Assembly: GCA_902535505.1 (NCBI GenBank)
Contig: CACATS010000004.1
Location: 1 to 62,105 of the forward strand
Direction of reading: 5' to 3'
Length of the DNA: 62,105 nucleotides
Source of the DNA: an uncultured Pelagibacteraceae bacterium
GTDB taxonomy: Bacteria; Pseudomonadota; Alphaproteobacteria; Pelagibacterales; Pelagibacteraceae
The first letter of the stretch is position 1. Each line of letters begins with the position of its first letter. The position numbers and the translations under genes were made by a program. Shown here piece by piece: positions 38,708 through 48,897 of the stretch. The notes beneath the pieces are model-generated. The model was not told where the DNA came from. It saw only the letters and a program-made list of their open reading frames with translations, and searched no databases.

Positions 38708-39637
38708 CTAGTGTTTTGTTAGTTGCACAAAAACATCTTCTAAATCACCATCTTCAGTAGAAATATCTTCAATTTTGATATTATTTTCGTTTAAATAATT
38801 GACTATTTCACCGAAATCTAATGAGTTTTTTTCATATGTAATTACGATTGAATTTTTTGAATTTATTTTGAAATTGATATCTTTCATCAATAAATTTTCA
38901 TTTAAACTTAAGTTTTTAACTTTTAAATTAATTTTTTTAGTCTTGATACGCTTTAATAAGTTCTCAGTAGTATCTAGTGCAACTAAATTCCCTTTATCTA
39001 TTATCGCAATTCGATCACACATCTGCTGGGCTTCAATGAGGTAATGTGTAGTTAATATTATCGTTACACCTTCTTTATTAAGCTCTTTAACATTTTCCCA
39101 AAGATGATTACGTAGCTCTACATCTACGCCTGCTGTAGGTTCATCTAAAACTAAAATTGGAGGTTGATGAACCATTGCTTTGGCTATAAGCAATCTTCTC
39201 TTCATTCCACCAGATAAATTTCTTGAGTATGCGTTGGCTTTGTCCTCAAGCGCAACCATTTTAAGAATTAAATTAGTTATCCTATCTTTTTTTGCTATTC
39301 CATATAAACCAGCTTGAAGATCGAGAAGTTGTTTGGGACTAAAAAATGCGTCTAAATTAATTTCTTGAGGAACAATACCCACTGATGCTCTTACTTGGCG
39401 CGGACTCTTGTCTAGATCAAAACCCCATACATTCACTTTTCCACTCGTCTTAACAACTGTTCCACCTAGGATACTTAAAAATGTTGTTTTACCCGCTCCA
39501 TTAGGACCAAGAAGGCCGAATACCTCTCCTTGTTTAACTTCAAAATTCAATTCATTTAATGCTTTATTTGGTTTTCTAGATTTAGTGTTGGAATAAATCT
39601 TTGTAAGATTTTCAACAGATAGAGCAAATTTATTCAT
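38708..39637 (-). CDS. ABC exporter ATP-binding protein (ABC-2 type, YadG-like)
   Basis: A 309-residue ABC ATPase with Walker A GLLGPNGAGKTT, Q-loop VGIVPQEINLD, signature LSGGMKRRLLIAK, Walker B ILVLDEPTAGVD and H-loop TTHYLIEA. This pattern fits ABC-2 drug or polysaccharide exporters (YadG, NodI). The last ~80 residues are a diverged accessory domain. The usual ABC-2 permease gene is not next to it: bioY lies 31 bp downstream and polA is divergent across 42 bp. The permease may be elsewhere; the transported substance is unknown. Confidence 0.88.
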   Translation of the reverse strand: MNKFALSVENLTKIYSNTKSRKPNKALNELNFEVKQGEVFGLLGPNGAGKTTFLSILGGTVVKTSGKVNVWGFDLDKSPRQVRASVGIVPQEINLDAFFSPKQLLDLQAGLYGIAKKDRITNLILKMVALEDKANAYSRNLSGGMKRRLLIAKAMVHQPPILVLDEPTAGVDVELRNHLWENVKELNKEGVTIILTTHYLIEAQQMCDRIAIIDKGNLVALDTTENLLKRIKTKKINLKVKNLSLNENLLMKDINFKINSKNSIVITYEKNSLDFGEIVNYLNENNIKIEDISTEDGDLEDVFVQLTKH

Positions 39638-39679
39638 ACTTTTTTAAAAATCGAATAGAATTCAATGTAATATGTATAT

Positions 39680-42445
39680 ATGACTTCTATAAAAAAAACA
39701 GATCATTTTTATCTAGTCGATGGCTCGGGATATATATTTAGAGCTTATTACGCTCTTCCTCCTCTCTCAAGAAAGAGTGATGGTCTTCCAACTGGAGCAG
39801 TGAGTGGATTTTGCTCAATGCTTTTCAAATTATTAGAGGATGCAAGATCAGATGACACCAAGAATAAGCCAACGCATTTTGCAGTAATATTTGACTCAGC
39901 AAGGAAAAATTTTAGGAATGAAATCTATAGTGAGTATAAGGCTAATAGAGCAGAGGCCCCTGATGATCTGGTCCCTCAATTTGAATATATAAGAAAATCT
40001 GTTGAAGCTTTTAATTTACCATCTATAGAATTAATAAACTATGAGGCTGATGATCTAATTGCAACCTATGCAAAAAAAATTACAGATCTTGGAGCTAAGG
40101 TTACTGTAATCTCATCAGACAAAGACTTAATGCAGTTAGTCTCTAGTAAAGTTAGATTGTTTGATCCTATGAAAAGTAAAGTAATAGGAGATAAAGAAGT
40201 AATTGAAAAATTTGGAGTTAAACCAAATCAAGTAATAGATGTACAATCATTGGCTGGAGACAGTTCGGATAACATCCCAGGAGTCCCTGGCATAGGCATT
40301 AAGACAGCTGCTGAATTAATAAATAAATATAAGACATTGGAAAATTTATTAAAAAAAGCTTCAGAAATACCTCAAAATAAAAGAAGAGAAACACTTATAT
40401 CAAATAAAGATAAAGCTATGATTAGTAAACAATTGGTTACTTTAAAAAATGATGTTCCGTTAAAGGATGATGCTGCTGATTTTATTATTAAGGAGATTAA
40501 TAAAGACAAACTATACAATTTTTTAAGAGATATGGAATTTAATAGACTTCTCAGCCAAGCTATTAGTTTTTATGGTGAGCCAGGGAATAAAGATTTTAAC
40601 GAAAAAACCCAAGCAAGAAAAAACAATAAGATAAATACTAAGAATTATACAACTATTACAAATAAAAAGCAGCTGGATGAATTAATACAAAAATTAAATG
40701 AAAAATCAGTTATAGCAGTTGATACAGAAACCTCATCTCTAAATCCGCTGGAAGCAGATTTAGTTGGCATATCTTTATGTTATGAGGCCAACGAAGCTTA
40801 TTATATTCCACTAGGACATAAAAAGAAAACCGAATTAAAAAAAAATTTAGTTTTAAAAAAACTTAAATCAATTTTAGAGGATACAAGTATTAAAAAAGTT
40901 GGTCAAAATATAAAGTATGATCTTATTATATTTAAAAACGAAAATATTGAATTAAACCCGATAGATGATACCATGTTGTTATCTTACACCTTAGATGCCG
41001 GAAACAATAGACATAACATGGATACTTTATCTGAATTACACCTAGGACATAAATCTATATCCTATAAGGAAATAGTTGGAACAGGAAAAAAACAATTAAA
41101 TTTTTCAGAAGTAGATCTGAAATCTGCTACAGAATATGCAGCTGAAGATGCGGATGTAACTTTAAGGTTATATGAGCTTTTATCTGAAAGAGTATCTAAG
41201 GAAAAGCTGGAAAAAATTTATGAAGTATTTGAAAAACCAATGATAAAAATTCTAGCAAAGTTAGAAACTAGTGGAATAAAAGTAGATGATGTCTATTTAA
41301 AAAAGCTTTCAAAAAAGTTTGAAGAAAGGTTAATAGAGATTGAAAAAGAAATTTATAAAATAACAGGTAAAGAATTTAACATTGGATCGCCAAAACAATT
41401 AGGAGAAATTATTTATAACGAATTAAAGATAGCAAAATTAAAAAAAACGAAAAAAGGCAGTTTAGCTACAAGTGCTAAAATCTTAGAAGATTTAGCTATG
41501 ACAGGGCATAAATTTCCAAACTTAGTTTTAGAATGGCGTCAAGTTTCAAAATTAAAAAGTACCTACACAGACGCTTTGCAAGATCATATCAGTAAAAAAA
41601 CAAAAAGAGTTCACACTTCTTTCTTATTAGCAGCTACAAATACCGGTAGGCTTGCCTCAAGTGATCCTAACTTACAAAATATCCCCATAAAAACTATAGA
41701 TGGTAAAGAGATAAGAAAAGCCTTCGTTGCAGATAAAGATAATTTACTTATCTCAGCAGATTATAATCAAATTGAAATGAGAATTCTTGCTGATATAGCT
41801 GATGTAAAAGAATTAAAGAAAGCTTTTAAAAACAATCAAGATATCCACTCTTTAACCGCTAGTCAGGTTTTTGATGTACCAATTACTAAAGTGACAGAGG
41901 ATTTTAGACGAAAAGCAAAGGCAATTAATTTTGGAATTATTTATGGGATAACACAATATGGATTGGCAAAACAAATATCAGTGTCAAATGAAGAAGCTTT
42001 AAGTTTTATTGATTCATACTTTAAAAAATTTCCTGAGATTAAAGATTATATGAATACGACAATTAAAACTTGTAGGAAACAGGGCTTTGTCACCAATATT
42101 TTTGGAAGAAGAATACACTTAAGAGGAATTAATGATAAAAATTTTAGTGTACGAGCATTCCAGGAAAGAGCAGCGATTAATGCTCCAATACAAGGATCAG
42201 CTGCTGATATTATTAGGTTAGCAATGATAAAAATTGACAAAATTCTTGAAGAAAAGAAAAAAGCAAAAATGCTTTTACAAATACATGACGAACTTATTTT
42301 TGAGAGTTTAAAAAAAGATGAGACCGAAGTGAAAAAAATAGTTAAAGATGCGATGACATCAGTTTCAAGTTCAGAACATCATATGTTTTCAATACCATTA
42401 GAAGTTAGTATTAGTTCTGGAAAAAACTGGGGAGAGGCTCATTAA
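39680..42445 (+). CDS. polA: DNA polymerase I
   Basis: Repair and Okazaki-fragment polymerase. The 921-residue protein has all three activities: 5' nuclease domain (about 1-285; DGSGYIFRAYYAL, NYEADDLIATYA, SSDKDLMQLV), 3'-5' exonuclease domain with intact acidic residues (VIAVDTETSSLNP, about 345-355) and family A polymerase domain (LISADYNQIEMRILA, RRKAKAINFGIIYG, LLQIHDELIFE). Divergent from the ABC ATPase gene; chvI follows after 39 bp. Confidence 0.97.
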   Translation: MTSIKKTDHFYLVDGSGYIFRAYYALPPLSRKSDGLPTGAVSGFCSMLFKLLEDARSDDTKNKPTHFAVIFDSARKNFRNEIYSEYKANRAEAPDDLVPQFEYIRKSVEAFNLPSIELINYEADDLIATYAKKITDLGAKVTVISSDKDLMQLVSSKVRLFDPMKSKVIGDKEVIEKFGVKPNQVIDVQSLAGDSSDNIPGVPGIGIKTAAELINKYKTLENLLKKASEIPQNKRRETLISNKDKAMISKQLVTLKNDVPLKDDAADFIIKEINKDKLYNFLRDMEFNRLLSQAISFYGEPGNKDFNEKTQARKNNKINTKNYTTITNKKQLDELIQKLNEKSVIAVDTETSSLNPLEADLVGISLCYEANEAYYIPLGHKKKTELKKNLVLKKLKSILEDTSIKKVGQNIKYDLIIFKNENIELNPIDDTMLLSYTLDAGNNRHNMDTLSELHLGHKSISYKEIVGTGKKQLNFSEVDLKSATEYAAEDADVTLRLYELLSERVSKEKLEKIYEVFEKPMIKILAKLETSGIKVDDVYLKKLSKKFEERLIEIEKEIYKITGKEFNIGSPKQLGEIIYNELKIAKLKKTKKGSLATSAKILEDLAMTGHKFPNLVLEWRQVSKLKSTYTDALQDHISKKTKRVHTSFLLAATNTGRLASSDPNLQNIPIKTIDGKEIRKAFVADKDNLLISADYNQIEMRILADIADVKELKKAFKNNQDIHSLTASQVFDVPITKVTEDFRRKAKAINFGIIYGITQYGLAKQISVSNEEALSFIDSYFKKFPEIKDYMNTTIKTCRKQGFVTNIFGRRIHLRGINDKNFSVRAFQERAAINAPIQGSAADIIRLAMIKIDKILEEKKKAKMLLQIHDELIFESLKKDETEVKKIVKDAMTSVSSSEHHMFSIPLEVSISSGKNWGEAH

Positions 42446-42484
42446 ACGCCTAAATTTTGACAATAAAATCATGAGAATAAAAAT

Positions 42485-43183
42485 ATGACACATACAATTG
42501 CTTTAGTAGATGATGACAGAAACATACTCACTAGCATAAGTATGGCTCTAGAGAGAGAGGGATTTAAAGTTCAAACTTATATTGACGGTGAGACTGCTTT
42601 AATTGGATTAACTAGAAATCCACCTGACTTAGCAATATTAGACATCAAAATGCCTAGGATGGACGGAGAAGAACTGCTTAAAAAACTCAAAAAAAAAATG
42701 TCAATTCCAATTATCTTTTTAACATCAAAAGATGATGAAGTTGACGAACTACTAGGTTTGAAGTTAGGAGCAGATGATTTTGTTAAAAAATCTGGAGGTT
42801 TTTCTACTAAAGTTTTAATTGAGAGAATAAGAGTTCAATTAAGAAAAAAAACCAACACTGTTGATGACACAAAAAATATAATTAGTCATGGAAAATTAAA
42901 ATTGGATCCTGCTCAGTTAGAATGTGAGTGGAATGGAAAAGCTTTGCCAGATAAGTTGACTACTACAGAATTTTTAATTGTCAAAGAATTAGCTAAAAGA
43001 CCTGGTGTTATTAAAGAAAGAGCCCATTTAATGGACATAGCATATAAAGAGAATACAGAAATTGAAGATAGAACTATTGATAGTCATGTAAAAAGAATTA
43101 GAAAAAAGTTTAAAAAAGTAGATGAAAAGTTTTCTGCGATTGAAACTAGATATGGAAGTGGATATAGATGGAATGTTAACTAA
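42485..43183 (+). CDS. chvI: Response regulator ChvI
   Basis: OmpR-type response regulator of the ChvG/ChvI (ExoS/ChvI) system, which controls envelope and acid-stress responses in rhizobia. The receiver domain has ALVDDDRN, phospho-acceptor D53 (AILDIKMPRMDG) and FLTSKDDE. The winged-helix effector spans about 135-232, ending in RTIDSHVKRIRKKFK and TRYGSGYRWN. It uses GADDFVKKS, a ChvI-like variant of the usual GADDYxxKP. The stop overlaps the chvG ATG as TAATG, so both are made together. Confidence 0.92.
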   Translation: MTHTIALVDDDRNILTSISMALEREGFKVQTYIDGETALIGLTRNPPDLAILDIKMPRMDGEELLKKLKKKMSIPIIFLTSKDDEVDELLGLKLGADDFVKKSGGFSTKVLIERIRVQLRKKTNTVDDTKNIISHGKLKLDPAQLECEWNGKALPDKLTTTEFLIVKELAKRPGVIKERAHLMDIAYKENTEIEDRTIDSHVKRIRKKFKKVDEKFSAIETRYGSGYRWNVN

Positions 43184-44703
43184 TGAAACAAAAAAAATCA
43201 GCTTCTATTCTAAAGAAGTTCTTAATAATTAACCTTACAGTTTTTTCTGTTTTAGGACTTTTTACAATTATATACCTTGAGGCAATCCAACCAAATCTAG
43301 TAAAAGAAAGAACAGATAATCATAAAATTGTAATTAATAATACTAAAGATAATCTTGAAAGACTAAATATAGTATACACTAAAGAGGGAATTAGAGATTT
43401 CCTGCTCTCTACAAGATTTTTATTTCAAAGTCTAGACCGTGTTCAATTTTATGATTTATCGGGAGATCTTATTGGCGATACAAATATTCTAGATTTAGAT
43501 CAAAGCGTATTTACAGGTTCAGATATAATTTTTGAGGAAGCTTTGGGCAGTGAAACAATTAAGCCAGATATTGAAGAAAGACTTGAAGAGGAGGAAATAG
43601 ACGAAATTAAAGATATTATTAAAAATAAATATAATGATGAAATAATAACAGTGTCTTCCTACAAAAAAAATAATTTTTTTGTAAGCACACTAAGTAAAAT
43701 CAAATTTCAAAACAACGATATTGGCTATATTGTAGTCTCAGAGCAAGCGAATGATATCACCATTGCTGTGAAAGAGAGAAAAGCATTTATTATAAGAACT
43801 ATGATTGCTGTCGCAATTGTGATTTTAATTTTTTCTCTATTTTTAAACAAATATATTCTTAAGCCAATTGGACTTTTGGTTAAGTTTAGCGATGGAGTTA
43901 AAAAAAAATCTAACCAAACAATTGACATAAACAAAGTTTTTATCAGAAATGATGAAATTGGAAAACTTACACAGTCAATAGATGAGATGACTAAAGAATT
44001 ACAACAACGAACTAATAGAGCAGAAACATTTTCAAATGATTTAGCTCATGAAATAAGAAATCCACTCGCATCTTTAAAAAGTGCTTCAGAACTTTTAGAC
44101 AAAACTACTGAAAAAAATGAAGGAGAAAAACTTCTTAAAATCATAAATCATGATGTAGAAAGAATAGAAAGATTAATAACAGATTATACTCAAATGTTAA
44201 AAGATGAAGCATCTTTATCCCGAGAAAAAATGAGTAAAATTAATTTAGTCGAAATTATTAATAGTGTAGTGGAAGACTTTAACCAAGATCTTATAAATCA
44301 AAGTAAAAAAATTGAGATAAATGTTATTAATAAAATAAAAAGTAAAAATGGTCATTTTATATTCGGTATAAGCAATAGATTAGAGCAAGTTGTTGCTAAT
44401 TTATTGGATAATTCAATCTCGTTTAGCAAAGATAACCAAAAAATTGAGATTAGTCTTGAAGAAACCTCTAGTAATCTATTAGTATCAGTCAAAGACGAGG
44501 GGCCAGGCTTTGCTGAAACTTCACCTCAGAAAATTTTTAAACGTTTTTATAGCAACAGACCAGCAAGTTTTGGAAAACACTCAGGCTTAGGTTTAAATAT
44601 TGTAAAAAATATAATCCAATTACATAAAGGTACAATAGCAGCTTCAAATAGGATAAATACAAAAGGAGCTCAAGTTGAGGTTTTACTCCCTAAATTGTCC
44701 TAA
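43183..44703 (+). CDS. chvG: Sensor histidine kinase ChvG
   Basis: Membrane sensor kinase paired with ChvI. Helix 1 (about 13-30), a periplasmic sensor region of about 175 residues, helix 2 (about 206-224), a HAMP linker, then the kinase core: H-box DLAHEIRNPLASLKSA with H289, N-box ANLLDNSISFS, and glycine boxes DEGPGFA and GLGLNIVKNI. Length 506 is slightly short of rhizobial ChvG (~580-600). It overlaps chvI by one base. In rhizobia, hprK and PTS genes usually follow; here ahcY follows instead. Confidence 0.9.
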   Translation: MKQKKSASILKKFLIINLTVFSVLGLFTIIYLEAIQPNLVKERTDNHKIVINNTKDNLERLNIVYTKEGIRDFLLSTRFLFQSLDRVQFYDLSGDLIGDTNILDLDQSVFTGSDIIFEEALGSETIKPDIEERLEEEEIDEIKDIIKNKYNDEIITVSSYKKNNFFVSTLSKIKFQNNDIGYIVVSEQANDITIAVKERKAFIIRTMIAVAIVILIFSLFLNKYILKPIGLLVKFSDGVKKKSNQTIDINKVFIRNDEIGKLTQSIDEMTKELQQRTNRAETFSNDLAHEIRNPLASLKSASELLDKTTEKNEGEKLLKIINHDVERIERLITDYTQMLKDEASLSREKMSKINLVEIINSVVEDFNQDLINQSKKIEINVINKIKSKNGHFIFGISNRLEQVVANLLDNSISFSKDNQKIEISLEETSSNLLVSVKDEGPGFAETSPQKIFKRFYSNRPASFGKHSGLGLNIVKNIIQLHKGTIAASNRINTKGAQVEVLLPKLS

Positions 44704-44751
44704 CATTATTTCTTGCTAAGGTTTGTTTATGTTGATAATAACATCCTCAAT

Positions 44752-46041
44752 ATGATCCACGATTATAAAGTAAAAGATATTAACCAAGCAGATTTCGGAA
44801 GAAAAGAAATTTCTTTAGCAGAAACAGAAATGCCAGGACTTATGGCTCTCCGAAAGGAATACAAAGGTAAAAAACCTCTAAAGGGAGCAAAAATTTTAGG
44901 TTGTCTTCATATGACAATACAGACTGCAGTTTTAATTGAGACTCTGGTGGAGTTAGGAGCAGAAGTCAGGTGGTCTTCATGTAATATTTTTTCAACACAA
45001 GATCATGCCGCCGCCGCGATAGCCAAAGCAGGTATTCCCGTCTTCGCTTGGAAAGGTGAAACAGAAAAAGAATATTGGTGGTGCGTTAAGCAAACTATTG
45101 AAGGTAAAAAAGATTGGAAACCAAATATGATTCTAGATGATGGTGGTGATCTTACAGCTTTAATGCACAAAGAATATAAAAATTTATTAAAAGATGTTAA
45201 GGGTGTTTCAGAAGAAACTACAACAGGTGTTTTAGCACTTAAAAAGATGGAGGCTAATAAAGAGCTACTAATTCCTGCCATAAATGTAAACGACTCGGTT
45301 ACAAAATCTAAATTTGATAACCTCTATGGTTGTAGAGAAAGTTTAGTGGATGGAATAAAAAGAGCTACCGATGTAATGATGTCAGGTAAAGTAGCTATTG
45401 TCGCCGGGTTTGGTGATGTAGGCAAAGGAAGCGCTGCTTCTTTACGTCAAGCAGGCGCAAGAGTTATGGTGACCGAGACAGATCCGATATGTGCGTTACA
45501 AGCTGCTATGGAAGGCTACGAAGTTGTTGTTATGGATGAAGCTATCAAAGATGCTGATATTGTTGTAACTGCGACAGGAAATAAAGATATAGTTACAGCT
45601 GATCATATGAGAGATATGAAAGATAGAGCAATACTATGCAATATAGGTCACTTTGATAATGAAATTCAAGTTGAGGCATTAAAAAATTACAAATGGGATG
45701 AAATAAAACCACAAGTTCACGAAATAGAGTTACCTAGTAAAAAAAGAATCATTCTTTTAGCTGAGGGAAGGCTGGTTAACTTGGGATGCGCTACAGGGCA
45801 CCCAAGTTTTGTTATGAGTGCTTCATTCACAAATCAAGTAATTGCTCAAATTGAATTATGGAACAACTCAGATAAGTATGAGAAGAAAGTTTATGTGCTT
45901 CCAAAACATCTTGATGAAAAAGTTGCAATGCTCCATTTGGAAAAAGTAGGTGCTAAATTAACTAAAATGTCAAAAGAGCAAGCAGATTATATTAGCGTTA
46001 AACCATCAGGACCATTTAAAACAGATACTTACCGCTACTAA
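44752..46041 (+). CDS. ahcY: S-adenosylhomocysteine hydrolase
   Basis: Splits S-adenosylhomocysteine into adenosine and homocysteine, relieving inhibition of methyltransferases and recycling the methyl cycle started by metK. The 429-residue protein shows [15 protein letters not shown], the NAD-binding [20 protein letters not shown] and [14 protein letters not shown]. The frame is open from a TTG at 44713, but family alignment ([17 protein letters not shown]) favours the ATG at 44752. The 48-bp gap after chvG has no Shine-Dalgarno sequence and contains a small hairpin (ATGTT/AACAT) flanked by AGG/CCT. Confidence 0.96.
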   Translation: MIHDYKVKDINQADFGRKEISLAETEMPGLMALRKEYKGKKPLKGAKILGCLHMTIQTAVLIETLVELGAEVRWSSCNIFSTQDHAAAAIAKAGIPVFAWKGETEKEYWWCVKQTIEGKKDWKPNMILDDGGDLTALMHKEYKNLLKDVKGVSEETTTGVLALKKMEANKELLIPAINVNDSVTKSKFDNLYGCRESLVDGIKRATDVMMSGKVAIVAGFGDVGKGSAASLRQAGARVMVTETDPICALQAAMEGYEVVVMDEAIKDADIVVTATGNKDIVTADHMRDMKDRAILCNIGHFDNEIQVEALKNYKWDEIKPQVHEIELPSKKRIILLAEGRLVNLGCATGHPSFVMSASFTNQVIAQIELWNNSDKYEKKVYVLPKHLDEKVAMLHLEKVGAKLTKMSKEQADYISVKPSGPFKTDTYRY

Positions 46042-46051
46042 ATAGTAGCTA

Positions 46052-46501
46052 ATGATTGTAAAATCTTTAGAACATTTAAATTCCTTGTCACAAAAAATTG
46101 CGGATAATCTAGCTAAAAACGATTGTATTTTTTTAATCGGAGAAATCGGCGTCGGGAAAACTACTTTTACAAGATATTTGATAAATTATTTACAAGAAAA
46201 AAAAGGGGAAAAGATTACCGAAGTACTTAGCCCCACTTTTAACTTACTTTACGAGTATGATCTAAAGGATATTAAAATTATGCATTATGATCTTTACAGA
46301 ATAAGAGAAGAAAAAGAATTAAAGCATTTAGGAATATTTTTAGACAAGCAAGATACAATTAAGATTATAGAATGGCCTCAACTCATCAATATTCCAATAT
46401 CTGATAAATTAGAAATATATATAGATTATGCTAAAAATAAAAAAGAGAGAGAGATAAAATTTGTAGGCTCAGGAAAATGGAAAATTTTTAATGAATTATA
46501 A
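46052..46501 (+). CDS. tsaE: tRNA threonylcarbamoyladenosine biosynthesis ATPase TsaE
   Basis: P-loop ATPase that resets the TsaB-TsaD complex during t6A37 synthesis. In 149 residues it has Walker A GEIGVGKTTF, the SPTFNLLYEY segment and the IIEWPQ motif of the family. It follows ahcY by 10 bp and overlaps the AmgK-like gene by 11 bp, an arrangement (tsaE-amgK-murU) common in alphaproteobacteria. Its presence argues that the short TsaB at 1804 still functions. Confidence 0.93.
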   Translation: MIVKSLEHLNSLSQKIADNLAKNDCIFLIGEIGVGKTTFTRYLINYLQEKKGEKITEVLSPTFNLLYEYDLKDIKIMHYDLYRIREEKELKHLGIFLDKQDTIKIIEWPQLINIPISDKLEIYIDYAKNKKEREIKFVGSGKWKIFNEL

Positions 46502-47453
46502 GCTTAAAAAAATTTCAGGAGATGCGTCATTTAGAGAATTTTACAGATTACAGAAAGGTAAAAATACATCAATTATTGTTCAAGCAAAAAAAGAAAAACT
46601 TAAAAACTTAATTACTTATATTGTTGTTAACAAAATTTTAGCAAAATATAAGATATACGCACCTAAGTTAATTACTAATCACTATGAGCACAATATTATT
46701 GAAATCACTGATTTTGGACAAAAGTCATTTTACAATTCAATTATTAAAAAAAAGAATAAATTTAAAGATTACAAGGATTTAATTAAGATAATTATAAAAC
46801 TACAAAATATAAAGTTACAACAAAATTATCGTTTAGGAAAATTCAAAATTAATTTTCAAAATTATTCACTTAAGAATCTTCATAAAGAGTCTGATTTATT
46901 TTTTGATTGGTACTTAAAGTATTGTTTTAAAAGTTCGAAACTAAAAAAAATTAAAGATATTATTAAAAATGAATTAACAAAAATATACAAAAAACTTTAT
47001 TTTCATAATAATACTTTTGTGCATAGAGATTTTCATGCATCAAATATAATGATAAATAAAAATAAACTTGGTTTGATAGATAGCCAGGATGCAATAATTG
47101 GAAATCCATTATATGATGTAGCTTCATTAATTGATGATGTGCGAATAAAATTACCTTCAAATTTACAGGAGAAATTATTAAATTTTTATTATAACAAATC
47201 CAAATTTAAAAAAGAGAAATACAAAAACTTAAAAAACGATTTTGAAATATTATCTGTTCAAAGAAATTTAAAAATTCTAGGAATATTCGTAAGGCTTTTT
47301 AAAAGAGATGGTAAACCTAATTATTTGAAATATTTACCTTACACTTGGGTTTTAATTGAGAGACGTCTCAAAAATCCTGTCTTCAAAAACCTAAACTTAT
47401 TACTCAATAAACATTTAAAAATTAAAAAACTAAAAAAAATAAATAAGTTATGA
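46491..47453 (+). CDS. amgK: AmgK-like sugar kinase (cell-wall recycling)
   Basis: A 320-residue aminoglycoside-phosphotransferase-fold kinase. The catalytic loop is FVHRDFHASNIMIN (near 177) and the metal-binding Asp lies in GLIDSQDAIIGNPLYDVAS. In Pseudomonas and other bacteria AmgK phosphorylates MurNAc or GlcNAc at the anomeric position so MurU can make the UDP sugar, bypassing early peptidoglycan synthesis. The directly overlapping nucleotidyltransferase gene downstream (4 bp) supports this role. The sequence is unusually lysine-rich and diverged, so exact substrate is inferred. Confidence 0.82.
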   Translation: MNYKLKKISGDASFREFYRLQKGKNTSIIVQAKKEKLKNLITYIVVNKILAKYKIYAPKLITNHYEHNIIEITDFGQKSFYNSIIKKKNKFKDYKDLIKIIIKLQNIKLQQNYRLGKFKINFQNYSLKNLHKESDLFFDWYLKYCFKSSKLKKIKDIIKNELTKIYKKLYFHNNTFVHRDFHASNIMINKNKLGLIDSQDAIIGNPLYDVASLIDDVRIKLPSNLQEKLLNFYYNKSKFKKEKYKNLKNDFEILSVQRNLKILGIFVRLFKRDGKPNYLKYLPYTWVLIERRLKNPVFKNLNLLLNKHLKIKKLKKINKL

Positions 47454-48148
47454 AAATAAAACACGGGATGATATTGGCCGCTGGTTTAGGTAAGAGAATG
47501 CAACCTCTTACTGATAAGAAACCAAAACCATTATTAGAAATAGAAGGTAGCACTCTTCTTGAAAGAGCAATTAATCTTTTAACCAATCACGGTGTTGAAG
47601 AGATAACAGTTAATACACACCATCTTGCTGATCAAATAGAAAAATTTATCTCAGATTTTACATCAGAGGTTAAATTTAAAATATCAAATGAAAAAGATTT
47701 GTTATTAGATACTGGTGGTGGAGTAAAAAAGGGAGCAAAAGAATTTAAGGATAATCCCTTTTTTGTAATAAATCCAGACACGCTTTGGAGTAATAAATAT
47801 TCTGAAGAAGTACAATTTTTAGAAAAAGAGTATTTTACTAATAAAAGACCGTGTTTACTACTGGTAAAAAAAGAACTATCTTTGGATAATTCCTTCAAGG
47901 GTGACTTTAATTTAAATAATAATTTAATTTCTAAAGATGATCAGAACCAATATATTTTTACTGGTCTTCAAATAATAAAAAATGATCATTTAGCCTTTTT
48001 TAGCAAAAATATTTTTTCTATGAACGAAGTTTGGACAAAATTAATAAGTGAAAACAATCTGGGTGGATTAGAAAGTAATCAAAAATTTTATCATTTAAAC
48101 ACCATAGAAATGTTTGAAAAAATATCTTCTTTAAGTCCTATTGGTTAA
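47450..48148 (+). CDS. murU: MurU-like sugar-1-phosphate nucleotidyltransferase
   Basis: A 232-residue nucleotidyltransferase with signature AAGLGKRMQPLTDKKPKPLL (the G-x-G-x-R-x10-KP nucleotide site), and the metal-site Asp in FVINPDTLWSN. It is most like MurU, which makes UDP-MurNAc from MurNAc-1-phosphate and UTP. The AmgK-like kinase gene overlaps its start, giving a complete two-step salvage route. Glucose-1-phosphate or mannose-1-phosphate transferases are alternatives, but are usually longer. Its end overlaps the convergent gpmA by 11 bp. Confidence 0.83.
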   Translation: MKIKHGMILAAGLGKRMQPLTDKKPKPLLEIEGSTLLERAINLLTNHGVEEITVNTHHLADQIEKFISDFTSEVKFKISNEKDLLLDTGGGVKKGAKEFKDNPFFVINPDTLWSNKYSEEVQFLEKEYFTNKRPCLLLVKKELSLDNSFKGDFNLNNNLISKDDQNQYIFTGLQIIKNDHLAFFSKNIFSMNEVWTKLISENNLGGLESNQKFYHLNTIEMFEKISSLSPIG

Positions 48149-48857
48149 AAATAATATTTTTGGCCCTAGTATCATCTACATAATAATATTTTTGAATTTT
48201 TAATTGATTATCGAATTCTATTATTAGTGGATTTCCTGTTGGAATTTCTAGTTCGTTAATCTTCGTATCTGAAATCTTAAAAAGATATTTACACAATGCT
48301 CTTAATGAATTTCCATGAGCCGATATCAAAATATTTTTTCCATTTTTCAAATTCTTATTTATTTCTATATCATAATAAGGGACCACTCTGTCGTAAGTAT
48401 TCTTTAAAGACTCGGTTAAAGGAATTTTATTCTGAGGAATTCCACCGTTTAAAGGACTAAAATTTTCAAGGTATTTACTATCTTTAGCCATAGGCGGAGG
48501 TGCTATGTCCCAAGATCTCCTATATTTTTTAAACTGTTCTTCACCAATTTTCTTTTTGGTTTCTTCTTTATTTAGGCCTGTCAGAGATCCATAATGTCTT
48601 TCATTTAATTCCCAAGCAGTATTAAACTTCATTGATAAACCAATTAATTCTAAGATAATAGCAAGTGTTTCAATTGCTCTCTTAAGAAAAGATGTATAGC
48701 TAATATCGATTTTAATGTTTAATTTATTTAACAACTCACCTGATTTTTTTGCCTCTTCCCTGCCTTTATCTGAAAGATCAACATCGACCCATCCAGTGAA
48801 CTTATTGTCTGCGTTCCAGACGCTTTGACCGTGTCTTGTTAAAATAAGTTTACTCAT
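48138..48857 (-). CDS. gpmA: 2,3-bisphosphoglycerate-dependent phosphoglycerate mutase
   Basis: Interconverts 3- and 2-phosphoglycerate in glycolysis and gluconeogenesis. The histidine-phosphatase-fold protein of 239 residues has the phospho-acceptor His in LTRHGQSVWNADNKFTGW, catalytic Glu in LNERHYGSLTGLNK and second His in ISAHGNSLRALCKYL; all are typical of dPGM rather than a general phosphatase. Divergent from the VanZ-like gene across 40 bp; convergent overlap with murU. Confidence 0.95.
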   Translation of the reverse strand: MSKLILTRHGQSVWNADNKFTGWVDVDLSDKGREEAKKSGELLNKLNIKIDISYTSFLKRAIETLAIILELIGLSMKFNTAWELNERHYGSLTGLNKEETKKKIGEEQFKKYRRSWDIAPPPMAKDSKYLENFSPLNGGIPQNKIPLTESLKNTYDRVVPYYDIEINKNLKNGKNILISAHGNSLRALCKYLFKISDTKINELEIPTGNPLIIEFDNQLKIQKYYYVDDTRAKNIIFNQ

Positions 48858-48897
48858 ATAATTTAAATAATGTATTTTGTACTATATTAAAATCTAA

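Noticed and set aside
44713..44751. TTG start of ahcY at 44713
   Set aside because: The added 13 residues are not AhcY-like; homologues begin at the DYKVKDI region matching ATG 44752.
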